Source: Anopheles merus (lineage: Eukaryota > Arthropoda > Insecta > Diptera > Culicidae). From it: a stretch of 64,000 nt of DNA. The stretch is from positions 7,880,768 to 7,944,767 of the forward strand of contig NC_054083.1 in NCBI RefSeq assembly GCF_017562075.2, written 5' to 3'. Shown here in pieces: positions 43,398 to 54,198 of this stretch. Under the pieces are notes generated by a model that made no database searches, was not told the origin of the DNA, and saw nothing but the letters and a program-made list of their open reading frames with translations. The position numbers were made by a program, and so were the translations under genes. Each line of letters opens with the position of its first letter. The first letter of the stretch is position 1.

Positions 43398-45276
43398 ATG
43401 AGCACGGTACGAGCGACAAGCGATGTATGGCAACACTTCGAGAAAACGGAAAATGCTGGAAAATGTTTATATTGTGCTAAGATCATTCGATGCACTAAAG
43501 GATCGTCATCCAATTTGAAACGGCATCTGACTGCAAAACATGTCGGAATACCTTTAAAACGCGTTAATGCTTCCTCGTCGAATGGAGAGTGTAATGTTAA
43601 GGAATGTACCCCAATTCAACAATCCTCAGCTGGGATTTCTCGACCAGCCACCATGGACTCTTTCTTTACTCCACTGAAACCGCTTACATCAGAAGCCAAA
43701 AAAAAAGCAGGATGAGCTTTTATTAAAACTAATTTGCCAAGAGTCGCTTCCTTTCTCTATTACCGAAAGTGAGGCGTTTAAGAAATATAGTTATGGATTA
43801 AATCCAAACTATGAATTACCTAGCCGCAAAACTGTTTCAGAAGCAATTTTGAATCGGGAGTACAACAAAAGCCTGCAAAAGATCAAAACTGCTTTGGAAA
43901 ATACCACAAAAATAGCGCTGACCTCAGATGGATGGTCGAACATCAATAACACTAGCTTTTAACAGCACATTACATCGATAACGATAATAAGTTATGTTCC
44001 AATTTACTCGAATGTTCGGAGTTTCCTTATCAACACACTGGACATAATATTGCTGAGTGGGTAAATGAAGTAACAGAGAAGTTCGATGTAACGGAGAAAG
44101 TAGTTGCTTTAGTAACTGACAACGCGAGTAACATGTCATCAGCTGCAAAAGAACTAAAACAAGTGAATCATTTTCCATGTTTTGCACATAGTTTAAGTTT
44201 AGTTGTTAAAAAATCGATAGAAAAAGCAATTGAAACCACAGTTGACGAAGTAAAACGTATTGTTACGTTCTTTAATAAAAGCAGTACGGCAATCAAAAAA
44301 CTTTCCGAAGTGCAAACACAATTGAATTACCCCGTTCTTAAACTAAAACAAGACATTGTTACTCGCTGAAATTCTACTTACGATATGCTGGAACGGTTTT
44401 TTAAGAACAAAATACCATTACTATCTTGTTTAGATACAATTAAGATGAAAACTTCTTTACAAAACAAAGATTGGGTTGTGATAGAGCAGGCAATCAAAAT
44501 TTTACAAAACTTTGATTACGCTACAAAAACTGCTTCATCAGAAAAAACTGTTACATTATCACACATGGGACTCCTTATCAAAATTCTCATCACTAAAACT
44601 ACTGATTTGTTGAACGAAGAATTAGAAAGTTCAGTGCGAAAATTAGGAAACTATTTCATTCATGGTCTTGAAGATTTGATCCCATGTTTCGAAATACGAT
44701 CGTAAATCAAGCAATGCTACTCGATCCACGTATGAAACGGCAAAGTTTTGAAAACGAGGAAAATAGATACGAACAAACATACCAATCTATTATCGATATT
44801 ATCGAAACAATCTATCCAAATCAAAAATTATTAATACAGCCACATCAAACTCTCAAACTCAAGACAACCAAGAAAAGGATCAATATCGTCAACACTTATT
44901 TGGAGACTTTGTCAGTAGGATATCTATTAGGCAAGTGGCTTCCGATCCTAAAACTAAAGCAAAACAAGAACTAGACAGTTACATTGCATCGGAATATGCA
45001 GAACTAGAATCTGACCCTTTGGCATGGTGGAAACAAAACCAATCCAGGTTTCCAAACCTGTATAAATTAGTACAAGGTATTTTTTGTATACCAGCCACAT
45101 CCGTCCCGTGCGAACGAGTATTCTCAAAAGCTGGACAAATCTATACCGAAAAAGATCGCGATTGGATCCTAAAAAACTTACTGAGCTACTTTTTCTACAA
45201 CACAACGGTTTTTAGATTAATTAAGAACTTTAAAATTAAGTTTCAATTGTTTGAATTCAAAAACTGGTCAGAGTAA
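43398..45276 (+). pseudogene. hAT transposase with BED zinc finger, frameshifted
   Basis: The N-terminus (ATG 43398) has a BED-type finger: VWQHFEK, CLYC, then LKRHLTAKH. The frame breaks at the A run near 43700. The catalytic region then reads KIALTSDGWSN (first Asp), LVTDNASNMSSAAKEL (second Asp) and FPCFAHSLSLVV (the CxxH motif). The C-terminal dimerisation region reads LAWWKQNQSRFPNLYKLVQG and IPATSVPCERVFSKAGQIY, with the catalytic Glu in CERVFS. Further stops and frame changes occur near 43960, 44370 and 44700. All domains are present in order, so the element was autonomous before decay. Cut-and-paste transposition with 8-bp duplications is known for the family. Confidence 0.85.
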
Positions 45277-45692
45277 TTGATTACGAACTTCCAAACGATT
45301 TAATCTTTACATAAATACATTTTTATTCTTAGATTTTATTTGAGGAGTTCTCAATAGTTAAGCTGAAATCGATTTAGTTTATAAGGAAGTGATATGAATT
45401 TACATATAAATAAAAGTGGAAAAGTAAAATATAACATTATTCATTATTCATAGCAAATTGTCAAATGTTGATTTTTTCACTTTTTTAACTGCATTAACAC
45501 CATACAGTTTTCGCTACCTGCTGGTGCAGATTTGCAAAAAATAGGATGGAATCTATTTTAATCACACAGTCGTCGTACCAAATCATACCCCCCCTCGGGC
45601 GTGCGAATGAATCACCGCACGCGATCAGTTCATTTCACTGAGTGAACTGGACCGCACTTGATCTTTAAAAAGAATCAATATTCCCATGTCTA

Positions 45693-46535
45693 GTCTCTAC
45701 CCATCTTTTTCGATCTACCATGATTTTTTCTGCTATCGCACTCAGCTAGGTGTTAGGCATCCTCAGTCTGTCCAGAATTTTCCCTATGGAAGGATGTGCC
45801 GGAGTGATGTGCGATTTCTTGTGTCCTCTACTTTCCTTGTTTACGTTTTGCGCAGTGTTGCTTCTTATTCCATTGTGGAATGATTAATCCTAGCTAATTT
45901 GTTGAGGTAAGTTTCTTGATCTCATATGTGCTTCAATGTACTAATTCAACTAATGCTTATCGGCTTCAATGTTACAGGTGCATGCGCCATTCATCAACGC
46001 CTACCTGTTGGCATCATCAACAATCTTCAAAGTTTTGACGGAAAGAAATTGTTTTCCAGTTTTAAAATATTAAGGTAAGTGTTGCTCTCATCATATACGC
46101 AAAACTATCCAAAGTAATACGTACTACATACATTAATTATTGGTTCATTTTTATTGACAGCGTTCAGCACAACTCAGCCACAAAACAACGCACTGGATTA
46201 CGCTAAGAACCTGTCAAAACGCGCGCAGCCCCCGGGCGCGGTAGGAGAAAGGAAAAACGAGAGGAGGAAAAACTAAAGCCAGCGCTCAGCTCTGATGGTA
46301 CCCCGAACGCGGTAAGGAGAAAAAAGATTGAGAGGAGGAAGAACGGTAAATTTGGAAGGGGGAGACCGTTCTGCCGTCTACACAGTGTGAGTATGCCAAA
46401 GCACATGTTGGAACGAAGAGATAATGTGTGGAATAAACTGCATGCGAATGTGTGCATACACCAAATGTAAACATGTGTGCCTCATCATTTCTATAAACAC
46501 TCCGAAAAGGGGGTGGAGCAAACACATTGGTATGC
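45693..46535 (+). repeat. repeat family RF1, copy I right part
   Basis: It resumes RF1 right after the hAT element (GTCTCTACCCATC...). Splice-like signals occur: donors GAGGTAAGTTTCT near 45905 and AAGGTAAGTGTTG near 46073, and acceptors GTTACAGGTG near 45978 and TTGACAGCG near 46160. Copies II and III share these with only small changes. No protein frame is conserved among the copies. Homology with copies II and III ends near 46535. Confidence 0.7.
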
Positions 46536-47039
46536 GTGAGGTGCAGAAGAAATCAGAGCGTGATAGTATGTGTGAACGCGATCGTTCGGGTGGAAGGTAT
46601 ATATGTGCGCGTGAAACCACGTTTCCACTTCTTCTGCAAGTGGGTACGTAAGTGCCCAAGGACGCAAAAACCGACGGCGGCCTCCCGCCATGCAATTGAC
46701 AGCGATGTGCGAGGGCGCGCGAGGGCTCGCACGCCATACAAGTTCACCGCCCCAGAGCCCTCGCATAAAAGAGCTTGCGAGCCTTGGTAATTTTTTCACC
46801 CCTAGTTTTAGCAGTTATAATAATAGCAGGTATAACATTGCAAATTACAGCTTACTAAACACCTACATTTTGAGATTTAATTTGGCAAAATTCCACAAAA
46901 ATTGGAGAAGTAATCTTTTCGGCGAATAACACCTAAAGAACAAAAACTTATGTATGAAAAATAAAGACTATTTTTAAGTATCATAGGATTTCGAGCAGAT
47001 GACACCACTCTCAACCCTCGCAATGTTTGACGGGCTGTG
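46536..47039. other. spacer between RF1 copies
   Basis: No gene. GACGCAAAAACCGACGGCGGCC at about 46662-46683 recurs at about 48258-48279 beside RF1 copy II, so part of this spacer belongs to the same mosaic. Overlapping ORFs on both strands at 46378-46799 are not supported. Confidence 0.4.
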
Positions 47040-48257
47040 TAATCTGAGCTCCCTACAAAGCTCTCCACAAAGCTCTCGTTTGCAGTCTTGTCGAGAGCTT
47101 CGCCACAGGCGCCCAAACCATCCGTCACGCACAAATCTAAACGTTCTGGTTTCGTCAGCCACTCACGCATACTAATGTGTTTGCTCCACCCCCTTTTTCG
47201 GTTTACTTATAGAAATGATGAGGCTGTTCACATTTGCTTTATGCACATATTCGCATGCTGTTTATTGAATAATATCTCTCTCCCTTCCCACATGTGTTTT
47301 GGCATACTCCCGCTGTGTAGACGGCAGAACGCTTTCCCCGTTCCAAATTTACCGTTCATCCTCCTCTTGTTCTTCCTTCCTCCTACCGCGCCCGGGGTAC
47401 CATCCGTGCGGCGCGTGTTCAGCTGGCTTCAGTTTAGTAATGACGTCATGAACAAGAGCTGCGCGTTTTGAACCGGCTTCTGTTAAGTAATGACGCTGGG
47501 CTGCGCGCGTTTCGACATGTTCTTGGCGTAATCCAGTGCGTTGGTTTGTGGCAGTGTTGTGCTGAACGCTGTCCAAAAAATGAACCAATAATTTATGTAT
47601 GTAGTATGTATTACTATGGAGAGTTTTGCGCATAGGATTAGATCAACACTTACCTTAATATTTTAAAACTGAAAAACGTTTTCTTACCGTCGCTCATTTT
47701 GAACATTGTTGACGAAACCAGCATGTAGTCTTTGATAAATAGCGCACACACCTGTAACTTTTTAGACGCCAAGGGTTAGTTGAATGTACTTGCACAAGCA
47801 CATATGTGAGCAAGAAACTTACCTCAACAATTTGCTAGGATAAATCATTCAATAACTGAACTGAACACGGCCCAAAACGTAGACGAGCAAAGCACGTCGC
47901 ACAAAAAATCGCACCTCACTTCAGTACATCTTTCCACAGGGAAAGTGCTGGACAGACTGAGGATGCCTCACACTCGGATGAGCGCGATAGCAGAAAAATC
48001 ATGGTGGATCGAGAGAGATGGGTAGACTCGGTGTAGCGCAATAAGCTGGTAGATGCATGTGTGTGTGACCAACGAAAGACATCAGTCCCCGCTCCTCGCG
48101 TTTTTCATCCATCGTTTTTCGTCACACGCACACACCTCTACACGCGCGGCGGTTTGCCGTCCAAAATCTAGAGAAAGAAGACAGGGCCTCTCGCTTTGAC
48201 ACACAGAAAAATCTCTGAACAACTTCGGCTCTGCTACTTGGGTGGGTACATCCCAAG
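47040..48257 (-). repeat. repeat family RF1, copy II
   Basis: On the minus strand it runs from CCCAAGTAGCAGAGCCGAAG to past ACGAAACCAGAACG and AGCTCAGATTACACAG. It contains the intact hAT target site (48022-48029, complement GAGTCTAC). It keeps the donors (ACTTACCTCAAC and ACTTACCTTAAT on the plus strand) seen in copy I. Copy III follows in the same orientation with a period near 1,245 bp, so copies II and III form a tandem pair. Confidence 0.75.
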
Positions 48258-48279
48258 GACGCAAAAACCGACGGCGGCC

Positions 48280-49425
48280 TGTGTAATCTGAGCTCCCTAC
48301 AAAGCTCTCCACAAAGCTCTCGTTTGCAGTCTTGTCGAGAGCTTCGCCACAGGCGCCCAAACCATCCGTCACGCACAAATCTAAACGTTCTGGTTTCGTC
48401 AGCCACTCACGCATACTAATGTGTTTGCTCCACCCCCTTTTTCGGTTTACTTATAGAAATGATGAGGCTGTTCACATTTGCTTTATGCACATATTCGCAT
48501 GCTGTTTATTGAATAATATCTCTCTCCCTTCCCACATGTGTTTTGTCATACTCCCGCTGTGTAGACGGCAGAACGCTTTCCCCTTTCCAAATTTACCGTT
48601 CTTCCTCCTCTCGTTCTTCCTTCCTCCTACCGCGCTCGGGGTACCATCCGTGCGGCGCGTGTTCAGCTGGCTTCAGTTTAGTGATGACGTCATGAACAGG
48701 AGCTGCGCGTGTTGAATCGGCTTCTGTTGAGTAATGACGTCAACACCGGGAGCTCAATGAAGCAATAATGAATGTAAGTAGTATGTATTATTATGGAGAG
48801 TTTATCGCATATGATTAGATCAAAACTTACCTTAATATTTTAAAAATGGAAAACGTTTTCTTTGCGTCGCTCACTTTGAAGATTGTTTACGAGGCTAGCA
48901 GTTGATAAATAGCGCACACATCTGTATTTTTTTAGACGCCAAGGGTTAGTTGAATGAACCTGCACAAGCACACAGCAAGAAACTTACCTCAACAATTTGC
49001 TAGGATAAATCATTCCATAACTGAGGAAGAAGGAACACGGCACAAAACGTAAAGAGCAAAGTACGTCGCACAAGAAATCGCACCTCACTTCAGTACATCC
49101 TTCCATAGGGAAAGTTCTGGACAGCCTGAGGATGCCTCACACTCGGATGAGAGCGATAGCAGAAAAATCATGGTTGATCGAGAGAGATGGATAGACTCGG
49201 TCCAGCGATATCCGCTGGTAAATGCATGTGTGTGTGTGTGACGAACGAAAGACTTCAAACTCCGCTTCCCCAGTATTTCATCCATAGTTTTTCGTCACAC
49301 GCACACACCTCGACACGGGCGGCGGTTTGCCGTCCAAAATCTAGAGAGAGAAGACAGGGCCTCTCGCTTTGGCACACAGCAAAATCTCTGAACAACTTCG
49401 GCTCTGCTACTTGGGTATGTGTACG
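48280..49425 (-). repeat. repeat family RF1, copy III
   Basis: This is the second minus-strand copy, nearly identical to copy II at its left part (48280-48720) and more diverged towards the right. It lacks about 90 bp around the GTTCAGCACAACTGCCACA word of copy II. The hAT target site is intact (GAGTCTAT). Frames through the array (for example 49187-49672) cross the unit border and show no homology. Confidence 0.75.
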
Positions 49426-49504
49426 AGACGATCCCATACAAAACTTCGGCTTTTTGCGGACTGGGAAAAAAAGAACGACCAGGACTTTTGAAAGTGTATT
49501 GGTG

Positions 49505-49915
49505 GAAAAACTGACTACACCGAACGCGTTCGAACGTTTCGTTCAGTGTTCGACGCCATACAGGCTAGCTGGTAATGAATACCCGCAAAAACGTATATCC
49601 TTCTTGCTCTTTCTCGCCCCATGCGAACGGGTTCGTCAAAGTTTGAAATGTGTTCTTTTGGTGTTGAATTAGTACCTATAAAACTGAATTCATCGAACGC
49701 GTTCGAATTGATCGATCCATCAGTGTTCGATCTGTGTTCTGTTGGTGTAGAAATCATATCTATAGGATTGAATTCATCGAACGCGTTCGAACGGATTCGT
49801 CAGTGTTCGATACGTGTTCTGTTGGTGTGGAAGTCGTACCAATACAATTGAATCAAACGCGCCCGTTCGAACGGGTTCGTTAGTGTTCTTTTGGTGCGGA
49901 AATCGTACGTACACA
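49505..49915 (+). repeat. tandem repeats of about 85 bp with a GAACGCGTTCGAA core
   Basis: About four units begin at GAATTCATCGAACGCGTTCG (49685, 49770), a variant at 49850 and a diverged one near 49511. Each has the palindromic GAACGCGTTC, then GTTCGTCAGTGTTCGAT and TGTTCTGTTGGTGT. It lies upstream of the second hAT relic and may be its subterminal array, by analogy with the arrays at 34370 and 41404. Confidence 0.75.
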
Positions 49916-50244
49916 ACTTAACTGATTTCATCATGTTGACCCAGAGTTACACAGCTTGTTGTAGAATCCTTGAGCGTGTATGATATTGTGAACAAGGTAT
50001 AGGTAAGTGTTAAGAAAATTGGTGACATTTTTGCGTCTTTTGTGTTCGTGCTAGTCTTTGCTCAGTTTTGACAAACTTCTGTCGACCAGAGAGCAGATAG
50101 GCTAAGTGCATTATAGCTGTTAAACACGTGGAATTGTTCTTGAAGCACTTGGCGTTGTGTAGTATTGAAGTAGCATCAAGTATAAGGTAACCAAAATATT
50201 CTTAAAACATGAACAAAATTTAACAGTGCGTTATGGTTCTAGAT

Positions 50245-51180
50245 GGCTGAAAAGTGTGGATATAAAAGTTCCATCTGGAATCGTTTTAAAAAGGTGGAAA
50301 AAGGCGCGAAATGTTAGTATTGCCTGGCAGTATTAAGCATTTTGAAAAATTTTACTTCAAATTTGAAGCGTCATTTATTCACCAAACATCCATCAGTGCC
50401 TTACCTAAACCAGCCACCGCGAAACTCCCCAAGTGATATAGCTAATCCTTCCGCATCGAATGAAACCCCAGCATCCGGTTCATGTTTGGATAATGAAGGC
50501 GAAACAAGTATTCAATCTTCAACGAACTCTATTTATAATTATTTACATAAACCAGTGAGTCAGGATACAAAAAAGCAGCTTGATAGGATGCTTTTAGATT
50601 TTATAATTAAGGAATGTCTTCCGTTTTCTATTGTCGAGAGTAAAGCATTCCAAAAATTCTTGCATACACTTAATCCTAATTACACACTACCTAGCAGGAA
50701 GACGGTATCCAACGCATTATTGCCAAGTGTGTATAATGAAGAGATGGAAAAAGTTTAAAAAAAAATGTAGGACCAGCAAATACTATTGCATTGCACGTCG
50801 GATGGTTGGTTAAACATGAATAACATAAGCTTTCATTTATTTATTTATTTATTCATGCACTGCCCATTACATAGATGAGAGTCTTAAATTGCAATTGAAA
50901 CTTCTTTAATGCTCTGAATTTAAAGAGTCGCATACAGGTTCTCAGATCGCCTCGTGGATCACCGAAGTTTAAAAAAAATTGAAATAGAAAAAAAGTAGTT
51001 GCCATAGTGACCGACAGCGCTAAAAATATGATAGCAGCTGCCAATAATTTAAATTTTCCACCTTTACCTTGTTTTGCGCATAATCTAAATCTGATAGTAC
51101 GAAACTCCATAGAAAAGTCTATCCTTACAACAGTTGATGAAGTTAAACGAGTGGTCATGCATTAAAAAAAAAAGTAATAT
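50245..51180 (+). pseudogene. second hAT transposase relic with BED finger
   Basis: The frame reads AEKCGYKSSIWNRFKKVEKG (BED start, second Cys pair damaged by a stop), then NLKRHLFTKH, FIIKECLPFSIVESKAFQKF and NPNYTLPSRKTVSNALLP. These closely match the hAT transposase at 43398. After a TTTATTTATT run and a deletion it resumes with VAIVTDSAKNMIAAANNL (second Asp region), LPCFAHNLNLIV (CxxH) and TTVDEVKRVV. Many stops are present and the C-terminal ERVFS region is missing. It is a related but distinct family member. Confidence 0.75.
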
Positions 51181-52169
51181 AGCATCAGAAATGCTTGCTT
51201 CAAGAGAACGTTTCACAACTGCCATGACGCGATCTAGATTGACACTGGGAGCAACTCATGACAAGTTTATCCAAATTCTGTTAATGTTTGGTTCAACTGG
51301 GATGGCTATGGAATAAGTTGGTGAGGCATTCGTGCCAATAAGTGCTGGTGGTAGCTTGGAAGCAATAACGGCGAGTTTGTTATTGTCTACGTTTACACTC
51401 GGTGCGGCTATAGGATCATCTCTATTGACAGTCATCGCTGCAGCCGTGACGTCAGCGAACAGGTTCCGAATGGAAATGGGAAAAATGAATCTCAGAAGGG
51501 TTTCGAATCTACGAATTCCAATCTTGGATGGGATTCGAATCTTTGAATCCCAATCCCAGTATGGAATATAGGTTTATTCTAGTTTGCAGCGGAGGGGAGG
51601 GGGTGGTATTAGTTAAAGTTGGAATAAGAGGTCGTTCTGTTTTAATCCAAATTATTACCAAATTAGTACTTACATCATAATTAATAAGTGTCCCCGAGAT
51701 ACGCTGACCTTTATTCAATATCTGTTGTGAGGTAACCTGGCCCGGACTCATTCACGGCGGTAACTCACGGATGACAGCCTGGTCATCCGTCAATGTATGC
51801 GTGTGATTGATCCGGGGGTCATCGGTTGCGCGGTCACGGACGTTGACCGCCAAACACCAGCGCGCACTGAAGATCTAGCGGTCAGCAAGGAAGCGTGCTC
51901 GGAGCCAACACCAAGTGTAACCAAGAAGCTGAATATACGTTATTAAGTTTATTAGTAACGCGTGAGTTTTATTCGACCACCTCTGCGATCGAAAGAACAT
52001 AAAAATATCAAATCAAATAATTTATTTAGTGACTATAACGTCTCATTTAATGCTACATTACACGAACATTTGCTTTATTTTCACTGAAAACTGCGTAATT
52101 CGACTTCCGAAATTGTAGATACGTGGTTTCTCTCGACCCCCATTTAAAACGTATCTTGGGGACAGCCTC
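51181..52169. other. non-coding stretch, possible LTR-like segment
   Basis: GATTCGAATCTTTGAATCCC-type words at 51480-51565 are complementary in style to the microsatellite at 52170-52400. TGTTGTGAGGTAACCTGG at about 51722 to GAAAGAACA at about 52000 begins and ends like an LTR, but I see no clean duplication. Nothing else is recognised. Confidence 0.3.
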
Positions 52170-52400
52170 TAATTTCAGTCACAATTCCTATTCCAATCGC
52201 AATCAGAATCCCAAATGAATCGCAATCCCAATCAGAATCCCAATCGTATTCCAAATGAATCTCAATCCCAATCGAATCTCAATCCCAAACAGAATCCCAA
52301 TCGAATCGCAATCCGATTCCCAATCCTAATCTCAATCCCAAGCGTATCGCAAATGAATCTCAATCCCAATCGAATTGCAATCAAATCCCAATTGCAAAGG
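52170..52400. repeat. microsatellite-like CAATCC/GAATCC array
   Basis: The 6-bp words CAATCC, GAATCC, CAATCG and GAATCT alternate for about 230 bp with small slips. The apparent protein (N/P/Q-rich) is an artefact of the repeat. Confidence 0.85.
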
Positions 52401-52902
52401 AATCTTTTAGGGATTCAAAACCTACAAACAGGATCCGATACAAACGCGGCCGCGAAATTCTGGTTCGTGTATTTTTGGTGTTAAAAAGCACTTTAATTAT
52501 TAATTTTATGTTGCTTATTTTGGCCCGTTTTAACAGCCATTTTGATGCGACGTTTAAACAGGGCAGCCATTGACAATTTGATGGTTATAGCGTACGGTGC
52601 GAACTGGCTTACAAATAATGATTTTTCTCATAAGCTAGTGCATTTTATGTCGTAAAATTGGTGATATTTGGTACAAGAAAGGTCATATTATGTGTCGACA
52701 TACGCTTTATAGTGTTCTGATCAAGTTTAAAAGGAATATTCAGCCAAATCCAAGGTGTGTTATTGTTCCGAGTTTCGGCAGCAGCCCACAACATTGAGCT
52801 GTCAAAAATGAACATTTACTGTGTACCTATTTTCGGCAGCATTTAAAGTGAAAAATAACTTATTTATCGTGATTTTAAAATTCTGAACTGAATTCTTTTG
52901 TC
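52401..52902. other. non-coding, nothing recognised
   Basis: No repeat or frame is supported. The 5' part of the mariner element expected here is absent or too diverged to see. Confidence 0.4.
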
Positions 52903-53314
52903 ATGCAACTTTTGTCAAGGCCCCATATGAAGAAGAAAAAAGTGTTGTTCCACCAAGACAACGCACCGTGCCACAAGTCATTGAGAACGATGGCAAAAAT
53001 TCATGAATTGGGCTTCGAATTGCTCCCCCACCCACCGTATTCTCCAGATCTGGCCCCCAGCGACTTTTTCTTGTTCTCAGACCTCAAAAGGATGCTCGCA
53101 GGGAAAAAAATTGGCTGCAATGAAGAGGTGGTCGCCGAAACTGAGGCCTATTTTGAGGCAAAACCGAAGGAGTACTACCAAAATGGTATCAAAAAATTGG
53201 AAGGTCGTTATAATCGTTGTATCGCTCTTGAAGGGAACTATGGTGAATAATAAAAACGAATTTTGACAAAAAAATGTGTTTTTCTTTGTTAGACCGGGGA
53301 CTTATCAGCCAACA
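52903..53314 (+). pseudogene. mariner transposase, C-terminal fragment with 3' TIR
   Basis: The 115-residue frame carries VLFHQDNAPCHKS (second catalytic Asp, residue 19) and PYSPDLAPSDFFLFSDLK (third Asp, residue 54), giving the mariner DD34D spacing. It ends RCIALEGNYGE at a TAA. After it, AGACCGGGGACTTATCAGCC is the mariner 3' terminal repeat (complement GGCTGATAAGTCCCCGGTCT). The N-terminal half and 5' TIR are missing, so it is a 5'-deleted copy, although the remaining frame is open. Confidence 0.85.
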
Positions 53315-53856
53315 TATTTTTGAAAGCTTTAAAGAAATATATTTTTAAACGATTTTTTAAAAGTGTTTTTATAACTTATTTTAAGGTTTAATAAGTTTTA
53401 TGAGAGTGATTATTATTAGTAATTATTAAGTTAACTGAAGTTTGCTTCACGAAAAATATTTTTTCCGAAATTGATCAAAATCTGTGTGCCAAAATAAAGT
53501 GCCCACTTGATTCATTTTACAGAAAATATTTTTCTGAACAAATGTAACATCAAATTTATAGTTTATATGCATTCTTTATATGTTGGAGGATTTATGACAT
53601 AATTTATTTTGATTATTTTGCTCATATTTGGCATTGGTTCTTCTTAAGAGTATTTCGAAGCTTTAACTTATTTTGTTTATCCCAATCACGTCATATTCAC
53701 AACATCTACATCAAAATTCACACACGAAATCTCAATAGGATTTAAATTAAAACTAAGTGGGAGCCATTAAAGAAGTTTTGTTCGATTCGATTGAAAAAAA
53801 AAATTAAACAAATTTGTATAGCTACGCACGTGTATAGTTTGAGCTGTCTTTTGACC

Positions 53857-54076
53857 GCTCTCGTAGTACAGTTGTCAACTCGTACGACTTAACAACATGT
53901 CCATCATGGGTTCAAGCCCCGAATGGACTGTGCCGTCATACGTAGGACTGACTATCTTGCTATGGGGGGGGGGGGGGGGGGTAATTTCATAAATCACTGA
54001 GAGCCAAGTCCCACAATTGGTACAGGCAGGCCTTGACCGACAACGGTTGATGAGCCAAAGAAGAAGAAGAAGAAGC
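53857..54076 (+). mobile_element. tRNA-derived SINE, copy 2
   Basis: It has the A-box-like TCGTAGTACAGTTGTCAACTCG, box B GGGTTCAAGCCCC, the constant words TACGTAGGACTGACTATC and AGGCCTTGACCG, and the tail GAGCCAAAGAAGAAGAAG. A run of 18 G lies at 53964-53981. Imperfect duplications (TTGAGCTGTCTT and TTGAGTCGTCAT) flank it, inside the Tc1 relic. Its divergence from the copies at 62546 and 63652 shows it is older. Confidence 0.8.
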
Positions 54077-54198
54077 TTGAGTCGTCATCCTGTTGGAACA
54101 TTAATTTATTTACTAACTCCGTATTTTCCACAGAAAACAGATAAATTCACATAGGATGCTTATATAGGTATAAGCTATCATTATGCCGTCGATTCATA

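Larger units (their letters stand above)
41047..45692 (+). mobile_element. hAT DNA transposon, structurally complete, transposase dead
   Basis: The 4,646-bp element has TIRs TAGACATGGGCGAATTGAAT (left) and, on the other strand, TAGACATGGGAATATTGATT (right). They are flanked by GTGTCTAC and GTCTCTAC, an 8-bp duplication with one difference. RF1 copies II and III carry the uninterrupted site (GAGTCTAC and GAGTCTAT), an independent proof of the insertion. It contains a subterminal array at 41404-41824 and a transposase gene at 43398-45276. The first 2,037 bp lie in duplication unit 2. Confidence 0.9.

Noticed and set aside
46286..46799. overlapping minus- and plus-strand ORFs in the RF1 region
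   Set aside because: They are not conserved among RF1 copies and overlap each other in several frames.
51722..52000. LTR between TGTTGTGAGG and GAAAGAACA
   Set aside because: No flanking duplication, polyadenylation signal or second copy was found.
52215..52484. Asn/Pro/Gln-rich protein
   Set aside because: It is a translation of the CAATCC-type microsatellite.
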